In this document: piece by piece, positions 1-6,304 of the stretch
Layout of the letters: the number at the start of each line of letters is the position of its first letter
Numbering within the stretch: position 1 is the first letter of the stretch
Assembly (NCBI GenBank): GCA_027459365.1
Contig: DAIDIM010000200.1
Location: forward strand, 1 to 8,502
Length of the DNA stretch: 8,502 bases
From: Chlamydiota bacterium
GTDB lineage: Bacteria > Chlamydiota > Chlamydiia > Chlamydiales > SM23-39
Direction: 5' to 3'
Position numbers and translations under genes: made by a program
Notes under the pieces: generated by a model
What the model was told of the DNA's origin: nothing
Databases searched by the model: none
What the model saw: the letters and a program-made list of their open reading frames with translations, nothing else

Positions 1-380
1 CAGATCCGATGGAGGCGTTCGATGATTTTATTATTTTTTTGCGAGTCAATAGCTGCAACGACCCTATTGGCGAGCAAAAAAATAACAAAAGGACGAACGC
101 CCTCTCCGGAGATGCCAGCAAAAAAATGTACAAAGTCGAGACCATAGGTAAGATTAAATAACTGACTCGCGCTTTTTCGATCCAAGAAAGTATTGATTAT
201 TTTGACTGGCTTATATCCGCATTGGTAGAGCTTATCTTTCTTCTCCGGATCACATATAGCAAGGGATCTTTTGCGAATATTCTCCAAATCTCTATCAGCG
301 AGATTCGGTCGAATTTCCTCTCTTCTTAAAGCACGAGTGGCTTCGAGAAAGTAATCTATTGCATCAATACTATTAGCCAT
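1..380 (-). CDS. Unrecognised protein, 5' part only (126 codons, runs off left edge)
   Basis: A reading frame opens at ATG 380-378 and stays free of stops to the window edge, giving 126 residues and no C-terminus. AGGA at 390-387 on the minus strand, six bases before the ATG, is a good ribosome binding site and supports this start. The N-terminus begins MANSIDAIDYFLEATRALRR and is rich in charged helix-forming residues (many Arg, Glu, Asp, Lys to about residue 55). A more hydrophobic stretch follows at about 79-113, containing LDFVHFFAG and VRPFVIFLLANRVVAAI. There is no signal peptide. I do not recognise the family and assign no function. The gene diverges from the Fic gene and shares its 200-bp control region, so the two may be co-regulated. 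I am confident that it is coding and have no view on what it does. Confidence 0.75.
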   Translation of the reverse strand, partial: MANSIDAIDYFLEATRALRREEIRPNLADRDLENIRKRSLAICDPEKKDKLYQCGYKPVKIINTFLDRKSASQLFNLTYGLDFVHFFAGISGEGVRPFVIFLLANRVVAAIDSQKNNKIIERLHRI

Positions 381-386
381 TTTATA

Positions 387-390
387 TCCT
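387..390 (-). promoter_or_regulatory. Ribosome binding site of the left-edge gene
   Basis: The minus strand reads AGGATATAAAATG. AGGA stands six bases before the ATG at 380, a normal Shine-Dalgarno spacing. It fixes the start of the partial gene. Confidence 0.65.
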
Positions 391-426
391 ATAAATTAAT
401 AGATTTCAATTTTTTGAACTAATACT

Positions 427-457
427 ATTATAAAATAATTAACTTGTTATAAATCAA
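427..457 (-). promoter_or_regulatory. Candidate sigma70-type promoter for the left-edge gene
   Basis: On the minus strand a perfect -10 box, TATAAT, lies at 432-427. A -35-like TTGATT lies at 457-452, with a 19-nt spacer, longer than the usual 17. Transcription would begin near 420 and give a leader of about 40 nt containing the AGGA site. The whole 390-480 stretch is very AT-rich, so a chance match is possible. Confidence 0.4.
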
Positions 458-493
458 ATAAATATATTATTTTGTATTAAAGGAAAGAGAAAA

Positions 494-573
494 TGGCGCG
501 ATTCTCAGTATCGCGCCAAAAAAAATGGCGCGATAATCCGTTTTTTGTCACAATAATAAAAAAATGGCGCGAT
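494..573. repeat. Alternating array of four 9-bp TGGCGCGAT elements (putative operator)
   Basis: The element TGGCGCGAT occurs at 494-502, 526-534 and 565-573, and its exact reverse complement ATCGCGCCA at 510-518. The first three sites are 16 bp apart with identical 7-bp spacers and alternating orientation. They therefore form two perfect inverted repeats sharing the middle arm. The fourth site ends seven bases before the Fic start codon. The first and last copies extend to a 16-bp direct repeat, AAAATGGCGCGATTCT, at 490-505 and 561-576. These GC-rich blocks stand in an otherwise very AT-rich intergenic region between divergent genes. I infer an operator array, possibly bound by the winged-helix domain of the Fic protein itself. 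RNA hairpins in the leader are an alternative. No protein is shown to bind. Confidence 0.7.
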
Positions 574-580
574 TCTACAA

Positions 581-1933
581 ATGAAAAAAAGAATTCCTCA
601 AAGTGACCTCATAGAAATTATTGAAAGATTCCCTCAAGGTGCTTCTATTGAGGAAATTATGTTAGCCTTCACTCCAAAATCTAGAAGAACAGTACAACGA
701 TGGGTTGCTGAGTTGGTAGAGAAAGGACTCATTGAGGCTGTTGGATCGGCTAGATCCACCCGCTATCGCCTCATACCCAAATCGGATACATCACACCCTC
801 AGCAGGTGTCGATTTTATTAAGTGAGCAAGCTACTGAAATTCAAGAATTTGTGACAAAGCCAATTGCGTTAAGGCATCCTGTTACCTATAACCGCGAGTG
901 GTTGGAGGGCTATCTTCCGAACGTGACACAATATTTACCGGACAAGGTGCGAAAAAACCTACGAAAGCTTGGTCAAGTAGAAAAAGGGCAATATCCTGCA
1001 GGAACATTCGCAAAACAAATTTTTACAAGACTTCTTATCGATTTGTCATGGAACTCAAGCCGTTTGGAAGGGAACACATATTCTTTACTCGATACTGAAC
1101 AACTAATTCAATATGGCAATGTGCCTGAGGGCAAAGATCTAAGAGAGACACAAATGATTCTCAATCACAAGGCCGCCATTGAATTTTTAATTAATTCAGC
1201 CAGTGAAATAGGCATCAATCGCTATACCGTTTTAAATCTTCACACTCTCTTATCAGATAACTTAATGCCCGATGTTACTTCTTCTGGCAGACTTCGCTTA
1301 TACCCAGTCGGGATTTCCCACTCAACGTACATCCCCATTGCAATTCCACAAGTCATCCAAGAATGTTTTGACCTCATTTTAGAAAAAGCCCATCTCATTC
1401 AAGATCCCTTTGAGCAGGCTTTTTTTCTTATGGTCCACATTTCCTATTTACAGGCGTTTGAAGACGTCAATAAAAGAACAAGCCGTCTTGCTGCTAACAT
1501 CCCTTTTATTCGAAACAATTTATGTCCTTTATCTTTTATCGATGTTCCAGAAAATCTTTATATAAATGGCCTTTTAGGCATCTATGAACTCAACCGCATT
1601 GAACTCATGCGCGATGTTTTTATTTGGGCCTATGAAAGATCGTGTGTTCGTTATACTGCTACACGCGATTCTCTTCAGCATCCCGATCCTTTTCGTCTTC
1701 GCTATCGAGAGCAAATCATTCTAACAATTCGAGAAATCGTCGAACTTTGTCTCAATCGTCAGAACGCTCTTGAGATCGTAAACCAACATCTTGTGAATAT
1801 TTTACCCCAAGATCGGTCGCGTTTTGTTCAAATCATTGAAAAAGAACTTGCTACCCTTCATGAAGGGAATATTGCCCGTTATCAAATTCGTCCTTCTCAA
1901 TATGAAAAATGGAAAAAAAATTTACAGGCTTAA
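581..1933 (+). CDS. Winged-helix Fic-family protein with altered catalytic motif
   Basis: The protein has 450 residues. Residues 1-65 look like a winged helix-turn-helix domain, with recognition helix near SRRTVQRWVAELVEKG (34-49) followed by a wing. Residues 150-350 match a Fic domain. Fic enzymes typically transfer AMP from ATP to a target hydroxyl, using a core HPFxxGNGRxxR. Here the aligned core is QAFEDVNKRTSR at 291-302. Phe293, Asn297, Arg299 and Arg302 are kept, but the catalytic His is Gln291, and both loop glycines are replaced (Val296, Lys298). The inhibitory-helix motif [S/T]xxxE[G/N] is intact upstream at 159-164 (SSRLEG, Glu163). The last 90 residues are helical and unassigned. 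I recall other bacterial Fic-like proteins with a similar DVNKR core, so this may be a real subfamily rather than decay. The ATG lacks a Shine-Dalgarno sequence; repeat element four occupies that place. Fic family is confident; AMP-transfer activity is doubtful. Confidence 0.88.
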   Translation: MKKRIPQSDLIEIIERFPQGASIEEIMLAFTPKSRRTVQRWVAELVEKGLIEAVGSARSTRYRLIPKSDTSHPQQVSILLSEQATEIQEFVTKPIALRHPVTYNREWLEGYLPNVTQYLPDKVRKNLRKLGQVEKGQYPAGTFAKQIFTRLLIDLSWNSSRLEGNTYSLLDTEQLIQYGNVPEGKDLRETQMILNHKAAIEFLINSASEIGINRYTVLNLHTLLSDNLMPDVTSSGRLRLYPVGISHSTYIPIAIPQVIQECFDLILEKAHLIQDPFEQAFFLMVHISYLQAFEDVNKRTSRLAANIPFIRNNLCPLSFIDVPENLYINGLLGIYELNRIELMRDVFIWAYERSCVRYTATRDSLQHPDPFRLRYREQIILTIREIVELCLNRQNALEIVNQHLVNILPQDRSRFVQIIEKELATLHEGNIARYQIRPSQYEKWKKNLQA

Positions 1934-1984
1934 GCTTGTGAATTCTTCTGCTATTTTAATCGAGAATCGGTCAAAATAGAGGTT

Positions 1985-3382
1985 ATGGAAAATAAAATAT
2001 TTGATATTGCGGTGATTGGTGCAGGCCCTGGGGGATATGTAGCGGCGATTAAAGCTGCACAGTTGGGGAAAAGCGTTGCGTTAATTGAAAAAGAGGCCCT
2101 GGGAGGGACTTGTCTCAATGTGGGATGCATTCCAACAAAAACTTTAATTGCATCTGCAACTGTCCATTCACAAATCAAGCATGCGGCAGAATTTGGTATT
2201 CATGTCGGCGAAATTCGGATCGCTTATGACCAGATGAAAAACCGTAAAGATCGTGTCGTTGCCAATATCAAATCAGGCCTTACATCGTTGATCAAGGCAA
2301 ATAAAATTACCGTTTTTAAAGGATCTGCGCAATTTGAGTCTGTCCATGACCTCAAAATCATGGGTCAGGACAATGTGCGCATTCGTGCTGAAAAAATCAT
2401 CATTGCAACAGGATCTGTTCCGGTCGATGTGAAGACGTTTCCGTGTGATCATAAACGCATTTTGAACTCCACTTCGATTTTGGAATTGACTGAATTGCCA
2501 AAAAGCTTGGCTGTTGTTGGCGGTGGCTATATTGGATGTGAATTTGCATCTCTATTTGCCGAGTTGGGGGTAAAAGTGACCCTTGTTGAGGCATTACCTT
2601 CGATTTTGGGGTTGCAGGGGAAAACAGTTGCTGAATTCATGACAAAAACGTTTGTTAGCCAAAGCATTGAGATACGGACGAATGTGATGGTGAAGACGAT
2701 TGTGAATGCAAACAATCAGACAACGATTACTTTCACTGATGGGAATACACTGACAACTGAGATGACTTTAGTTTCGATTGGGCGCAAACCATTTACGGAA
2801 GGTTTGTCCCTTGAAAAGGCAGGACTCAAAACGAATGAAAAGGGATTTCTCGCCGTCAATGACAAGATGGAAACAGAGGTGCCGAGCATTTATGCAATCG
2901 GTGATGTTACAGGCAAGGCAATGCTTGCTCACGTTGCCTCTCATCAAGGGATCTCTGCAGCAATGAATGCATGCGGACAAACGTCCCATGTTCATTATAA
3001 TGCCGTACCTGCTGTGATCTTTACATCGCCTGAAGTGGCCACTGTGGGCATAACACAAGAAGAAGCGGCTTCCCGTGGAATCCAGGTAAATGTGGGCACT
3101 TTCCCTTTCCAAGCGCTAGGAAAAGCACAGGCATCGGGTGATACAAAAGGTTTCTCACAAATCATCGCCGATAAGAAAACTGCACAAATACTTGGTGCAA
3201 CGGTGATTGGTCATGATGCAGCAAACTTGATTGCCGAAATGGCCCTTGCAATTCAAAACGAACTCACGCTAGAGTCTGTAATGGATACAATCCACGCGCA
3301 TCCAACCATCGCTGAAGCTTGGCATGAAACAGCTGCAATGACTTTTGGAGCGCCCATCCATCTTCCTCCAAAAAGAGTATGA
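1985..3382 (+). CDS. lpdA: Dihydrolipoyl dehydrogenase (E3)
   Basis: This flavoprotein reoxidises dihydrolipoyl groups on 2-oxoacid dehydrogenase complexes (and GcvH, if present), passing electrons through a disulfide and FAD to NAD+. At 465 residues it is normal length for E3. Visible features in order are the FAD dinucleotide fold GAGPGG (12-17), the redox-active disulfide GGTCLNVGC (Cys43, Cys48), the ATGS segment (141-144), the NAD+ fold GGGYIG (179-184), the second FAD contact AIGD (304-307), and the C-terminal dimerisation domain with catalytic His439 and Glu444 in HPTIAE. All catalytic residues are present. The start is the only reasonable one, because the FAD fold begins within a few residues; AGAGG at 1978-1982 is unusually close, two bases before the ATG. 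The stop overlaps the lipA start by 4 nt (ATGA), implying translational coupling. Confidence 0.97.
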   Translation: MENKIFDIAVIGAGPGGYVAAIKAAQLGKSVALIEKEALGGTCLNVGCIPTKTLIASATVHSQIKHAAEFGIHVGEIRIAYDQMKNRKDRVVANIKSGLTSLIKANKITVFKGSAQFESVHDLKIMGQDNVRIRAEKIIIATGSVPVDVKTFPCDHKRILNSTSILELTELPKSLAVVGGGYIGCEFASLFAELGVKVTLVEALPSILGLQGKTVAEFMTKTFVSQSIEIRTNVMVKTIVNANNQTTITFTDGNTLTTEMTLVSIGRKPFTEGLSLEKAGLKTNEKGFLAVNDKMETEVPSIYAIGDVTGKAMLAHVASHQGISAAMNACGQTSHVHYNAVPAVIFTSPEVATVGITQEEAASRGIQVNVGTFPFQALGKAQASGDTKGFSQIIADKKTAQILGATVIGHDAANLIAEMALAIQNELTLESVMDTIHAHPTIAEAWHETAAMTFGAPIHLPPKRV

Positions 3383-4311
3383 GTAAACTAAATATTCTTC
3401 CCAATAATCCAGAAGAAAAGCAGCATGGGCGCTTCCCCTCGTGGTTGCATACAAAATTGCCTCAAGGTGGAGAGATTTTCCAAACCAATTCCATTGTTGA
3501 AAAATATCGGCTCAATACGGTTTGTGAAGAGGCCAAATGTCCTAACCGTCTGGAATGTTACACAAAAAAAACAGCAACCTTCCTAGCACTTGGAAAACAG
3601 TGCACGCGCAATTGCGGATTTTGCGATATCGATTTTTCAAAAAACCCTAAAATGCCAGAAGCTGATGAGCCTGAGCGGATTGCGAAATCTGTCCAAGATT
3701 TGGGTCTACGACATGTGGTGATTACGATGGTTGCACGCGACGATTTACCAGATCAGGGCGCAAATCATATTGCAGCCATTATTCGTACTGTTCGCCAGTT
3801 GAACCCCGGCGTTACCGTTGAAGTGCTTACCTCTGATTTCTCAGGAAACTTCGAAGCGCTCAATATTGTCATCGAAGAAAAACCGGAGATCTTTAACCAT
3901 AACATCGAAACGGTACGCTCTCTCACGCCACGCGTGCGCCATAAGGCTGAATATGAAAGGACACTTGCAGTCCTCTCTCATGTAAAAAAATCGGGCCACC
4001 CCCGCTTTGTAAAATCTGGGATTATGGTCGGCCTTGGGGAGACGGAAGATGAGGTGCAGGAGACCATTCAAGACCTTCACTCTGCCGGCTGTGGAATCAT
4101 TACAATAGGACAATATTTGCAACCAAGTAGAAATAAGCTGCTCGTTAAACATTTTGTCCCTCCAGAACAGTTCAAGCGCTATGAGTCATTTGGCCTAAAA
4201 TTAGGTGTACCCCATATGTACTGTGGCCCTTTTGTGAGATCCAGCTACAATGCCGATATTTTCCTTCAAAATCCAAAAAAACAGTCTATCGAACTTCTAA
4301 ATAAAGCATAA
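3379..4311 (+). CDS. lipA: Lipoyl synthase
   Basis: A radical SAM enzyme that inserts two sulfurs into protein-bound octanoyl groups, making the lipoyl cofactor of E2 and H proteins. Both iron-sulfur clusters can be traced. The auxiliary cluster motif CX4CX5C is Cys49, Cys54, Cys60, and the radical SAM motif CX3CX2C is Cys75, Cys79, Cys82 (CTRNCGFC). The C-terminal RSSY signature (287-290), whose serine ligates the auxiliary cluster, is also present. The length, 310 residues, is normal and nothing essential is missing. The ATG overlaps the lpdA stop in ATGA, with only a weak purine-rich stretch before it, so translation is probably coupled to lpdA. The pairing is sensible: LipA makes the cofactor that Lpd reoxidises. 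The octanoyl donor gene lipB or lplA is not in this window. Confidence 0.97.
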   Translation: MSKLNILPNNPEEKQHGRFPSWLHTKLPQGGEIFQTNSIVEKYRLNTVCEEAKCPNRLECYTKKTATFLALGKQCTRNCGFCDIDFSKNPKMPEADEPERIAKSVQDLGLRHVVITMVARDDLPDQGANHIAAIIRTVRQLNPGVTVEVLTSDFSGNFEALNIVIEEKPEIFNHNIETVRSLTPRVRHKAEYERTLAVLSHVKKSGHPRFVKSGIMVGLGETEDEVQETIQDLHSAGCGIITIGQYLQPSRNKLLVKHFVPPEQFKRYESFGLKLGVPHMYCGPFVRSSYNADIFLQNPKKQSIELLNKA

Positions 4312-4331
4312 TCAAAACTTTACGAATTATA

Positions 4332-4360
4332 TTGTCGTCGAAATGTCGAATTCTTATGTT
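4332..4360 (+). promoter_or_regulatory. Candidate glgC promoter
   Basis: A -35-like TTGTCG at 4332-4337 and a -10-like TATGTT at 4355-4360 are separated by exactly 17 bp in the 59-bp lipA-glgC gap. Transcription would begin near 4367, about four bases before the glgC ATG. No Shine-Dalgarno sequence precedes that ATG, which fits a leaderless or near-leaderless transcript. Both hexamers are imperfect, so this stays a candidate. Confidence 0.4.
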
Positions 4361-4370
4361 GCATTAATAT

Positions 4371-5627
4371 ATGCATACACCACTGGTCGAAGTTGCTACG
4401 ATTGTTTTAGCAGGAGGTCAAGGAACAAGGCTTTACCCACTCACGATGCACCATTCTAAGCCTGCAGTTTCCTATGGAGGAAGATATCGATTAATTGACA
4501 TTCCGATTTCAAATTCTATCAATTCTAATTTCAGAAATATTTTTGTCATTGCGCAATACTTATCTACGGAACTTCAACATCATATCAGCCAAACATACCA
4601 TTTCGATCCGTTTAATCCCGGGTCCATTGACGTCCTTACACCGCAAGAAAATGAGAAAGGGGAAAAACAATGGTTCAAGGGAACAGCAGATGCGGTGCGG
4701 AAAAATCTCCCAATTCTTCTAAAATCGCCTGCAGAATTCTTTCTTATTTTATCCGGAGATCAGCTCTATAATATTCATTTCCTCAATATGGTCAAATTTG
4801 CACAAGAAACAAATGCCGATTTAACCATCGTTTCCATTCCTGTAACCGATCGCGAAGCGACGCGGATGGGTCTTCTGAAGATCGATGAAGATCATCACGT
4901 AGTCGATTTTGTTGAGAAACCCAAAGATCTAGCGAAAGTCAAACATTTCTGCCTGAAAAATAAGACCCATCCCTACCTTGCGTCTATGGGCATCTATGTA
5001 TTTAAAAGAGAGGCCCTCATCTCTTTACTTGAACAGGACAAGCGAGATGATTTTGGCTTTCATTTGATCAATACTGCTGTCAAAACACGAAAAACAATGA
5101 CTTTCATCTATGATGGCTATTGGGAAGATATTGGAACCATAGCTTCTTACTATGATGCCAATCTGATCCTCACAACATCGTCGAAAGGGCTCAATACCTA
5201 TGATGAACAAAACCCCATTTACACACGGCCCACTTTCTTACCCGGACCTAAAATTTCTGAAGCCAAGATCTCCAACTCCATCATTTGTGAAGGGAGCGTA
5301 ATCGAAGCAGAAGAGATCACCAATAGTGTGATCGGTTTACGCTCTCACATTGGAAAAGGGACCATCATTCGAGATTGCGTGATGATGGGGAACCATTTCT
5401 ACATGCCTCCAAAACAGGAGGATATCCCCTCTTATAAACAATTTTCTATCGGCTCCTATTGCGTCATTGAAAAGGCCATCATCGATGAATTCGTCCATAT
5501 TGGAGATCATGTACATTTGACGAATAAGAAAAAGCTGAAAGAATATGATGGGGATGGAGTTTTTATCCGAGATGGAATCATCATTGTTTCTTCAGGTACT
5601 TCCCTCCCCGATCATTTCGAACTCTAA
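4371..5627 (+). CDS. glgC: Glucose-1-phosphate adenylyltransferase (ADP-glucose pyrophosphorylase)
   Basis: It makes ADP-glucose from ATP and glucose-1-phosphate, the committed step of bacterial glycogen synthesis. The 418 residues fit the family. The nucleotidyltransferase domain (about 8-270) shows the nucleotide loop LAGGQGTRL (13-21), PAVSYGGRYRLIDIPISN (31-48), GTADAV (104-109), the catalytic or metal-binding Asp130 in SGD, the glucose-1-phosphate lysine in VEKP (Lys183), and GYWEDIGT (249-256). The C-terminal left-handed beta-helix (about 285-415) includes IYTRPTFLPGPK and VIGLRSHIGKG, closer in look to the cyanobacterial and plant branch than to E. coli. Lysines tied to allosteric activation in other GlgC proteins appear to be replaced (see findings). 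Short gaps of 59 and 56 bp and a promoter-like sequence suggest its own transcription unit. The upstream in-frame ATG at 4356 meets a stop after two more codons, so 4371 is the start. Confidence 0.95.
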   Translation: MHTPLVEVATIVLAGGQGTRLYPLTMHHSKPAVSYGGRYRLIDIPISNSINSNFRNIFVIAQYLSTELQHHISQTYHFDPFNPGSIDVLTPQENEKGEKQWFKGTADAVRKNLPILLKSPAEFFLILSGDQLYNIHFLNMVKFAQETNADLTIVSIPVTDREATRMGLLKIDEDHHVVDFVEKPKDLAKVKHFCLKNKTHPYLASMGIYVFKREALISLLEQDKRDDFGFHLINTAVKTRKTMTFIYDGYWEDIGTIASYYDANLILTTSSKGLNTYDEQNPIYTRPTFLPGPKISEAKISNSIICEGSVIEAEEITNSVIGLRSHIGKGTIIRDCVMMGNHFYMPPKQEDIPSYKQFSIGSYCVIEKAIIDEFVHIGDHVHLTNKKKLKEYDGDGVFIRDGIIIVSSGTSLPDHFEL

Positions 5628-5656
5628 TATTCTCTTTCATTTCTTTAAAAAATCCT

Positions 5657-5675
5657 TATAATTGCTTTTTTAGGA
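5657..5675 (+). promoter_or_regulatory. -10 box and ribosome binding site of the pseudopilin pair
   Basis: A perfect TATAAT lies at 5657-5662, with no good -35 box upstream. Transcription would begin near 5669. AGGA at 5672-5675 then stands eight bases before the ATG at 5684. It overlaps the first in-frame ATG at 5675, which makes 5684 the better start. Confidence 0.45.
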
Positions 5676-5683
5676 TGCTAGAT

Positions 5684-6304
5684 ATGCGCCGAAAAGCCAC
5701 ATTTCTCCTTTTCGAGGTCTTAGTTGCTCTCAGCTTAATGGGCATTTTGATCTCGATTCTTTTCTCCTTCATGGTGCAAAGCATGCGGGTAGATAAGAAG
5801 ATGGAAATGGCCCGAAAAAGCATCCTAGAAAGACAAAATATTCAGATCCGCCTTCAAGATATTCTGACAACTCTTGTTCCAACAGATCAAGTACCATCCA
5901 TTTATACAGAGAAGTTTATCAACTTTGAAAAAGAGAGCCTCATTGCGATTTTTGATAATGGCATTGATCCAGATCCGGCCTTTAGCGGTACAGTGATTGG
6001 GCGCATTTATCTCGATGCGAATAAAAATCTGTGCCTTGCCTATTGGCCCTATCAACCCAAAGAACAAAATTGTCCATGGAGAAATGAGGTGCTCGCCTCA
6101 AACATTTCTGATTTTTCATTTACTTTTTTGAAAGCAAATAGCGATGCAAGTCTTAAAATCTTATGGGAAAATTCTTGGTCAAAAAAAAACAAACAATCCC
6201 CCTCTATTGTCCGTTTGATTTTGAAACAAGATCATGATACGATTCAGTTTGCATTTCGTTTAGTGAATGCACATACAATCCCAACTTGGGTGAAAACGAC
6301 ATGA
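5684..6304 (+). CDS. Minor pseudopilin, GspJ-like (type II secretion)
   Basis: The protein has 206 residues. It opens with a short basic leader (MRRKAT) and a type IV pilin-like hydrophobic helix (7-29, FLLFEVLVALSLMG onward). Glu11 falls at mature position +5, as in pseudopilins. The residue before the expected cleavage site is Thr6 rather than the usual Gly, which is odd. After the helix come a coil-like region, two cysteines (117, 130) and a segment VLASNISDFSFTFL (136-149) followed by Trp161, Trp165 and SIVRLIL (174-180). This order resembles the end of GspJ, a pseudopilus-tip protein in the inner membrane and periplasm. It may correspond to one of the small genes ending the chlamydial gsp operon (CT567/CT568, from memory). 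An ATG at 5675 is possible, but AGGA is placed for 5684. A poly-A run of nine lies at 6181-6189. GspJ is a moderate call; the pilin-like class is firmer. Confidence 0.62.
   Translation: MRRKATFLLFEVLVALSLMGILISILFSFMVQSMRVDKKMEMARKSILERQNIQIRLQDILTTLVPTDQVPSIYTEKFINFEKESLIAIFDNGIDPDPAFSGTVIGRIYLDANKNLCLAYWPYQPKEQNCPWRNEVLASNISDFSFTFLKANSDASLKILWENSWSKKNKQSPSIVRLILKQDHDTIQFAFRLVNAHTIPTWVKTT
6288..6293 (+). promoter_or_regulatory. Ribosome binding site fixing the start at 6301
   Basis: GGGTGA lies at 6288-6293, seven bases before ATG 6301, which itself overlaps the upstream stop as ATGA. This favours 6301 over the in-frame TTG at 6286, which lies upstream of this site. Confidence 0.5.

Noticed and set aside
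494..525. Hairpin 494-518 followed by a base run, as an intrinsic terminator
   Set aside because: On the plus strand the run is A, not T. On the minus strand there is no upstream gene pointing through it; the region lies between divergent starts.
494..573. Repeat array as a CRISPR
   Set aside because: Nine-bp units with 7-bp AT-rich spacers in alternating orientation do not fit CRISPR repeat or spacer sizes, and no cas gene is present.
564..584. Seven-codon frame (ATG through TGA) overlapping the Fic ATG, as if a leader peptide
   Set aside because: Its ATG is created by the last repeat element; the same ATGGCGCGA start occurs in the other direct copies with different continuations, and there is no ribosome binding site.
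1934..1984. Fic and lpdA share a frame, with one TAA and 17 open codons between them, suggesting a readthrough fusion
   Set aside because: Seventeen codons without a stop is common by chance, and lpdA has its own well-defined start next to a Shine-Dalgarno-like sequence.
2768..3112. 114-residue antisense frame inside lpdA
   Set aside because: It mirrors a strongly conserved gene, has Cys/His/Arg-rich shadow composition and no recognisable domain.
3841..4152. 103-residue antisense frame inside lipA
   Set aside because: Shadow of the lipA frame; no ribosome binding site or motif.
5675..5683. ATG 5675 as the start of the GspJ-like gene
   Set aside because: AGG directly abuts it, while AGGA has ideal 8-nt spacing to ATG 5684, which also gives a normal short prepilin leader.
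6286..6300. TTG 6286 as the start of the GspK-position gene
   Set aside because: ATG 6301 overlaps the previous stop as ATGA and has GGGTGA seven bases upstream; the TTG has no site of its own.
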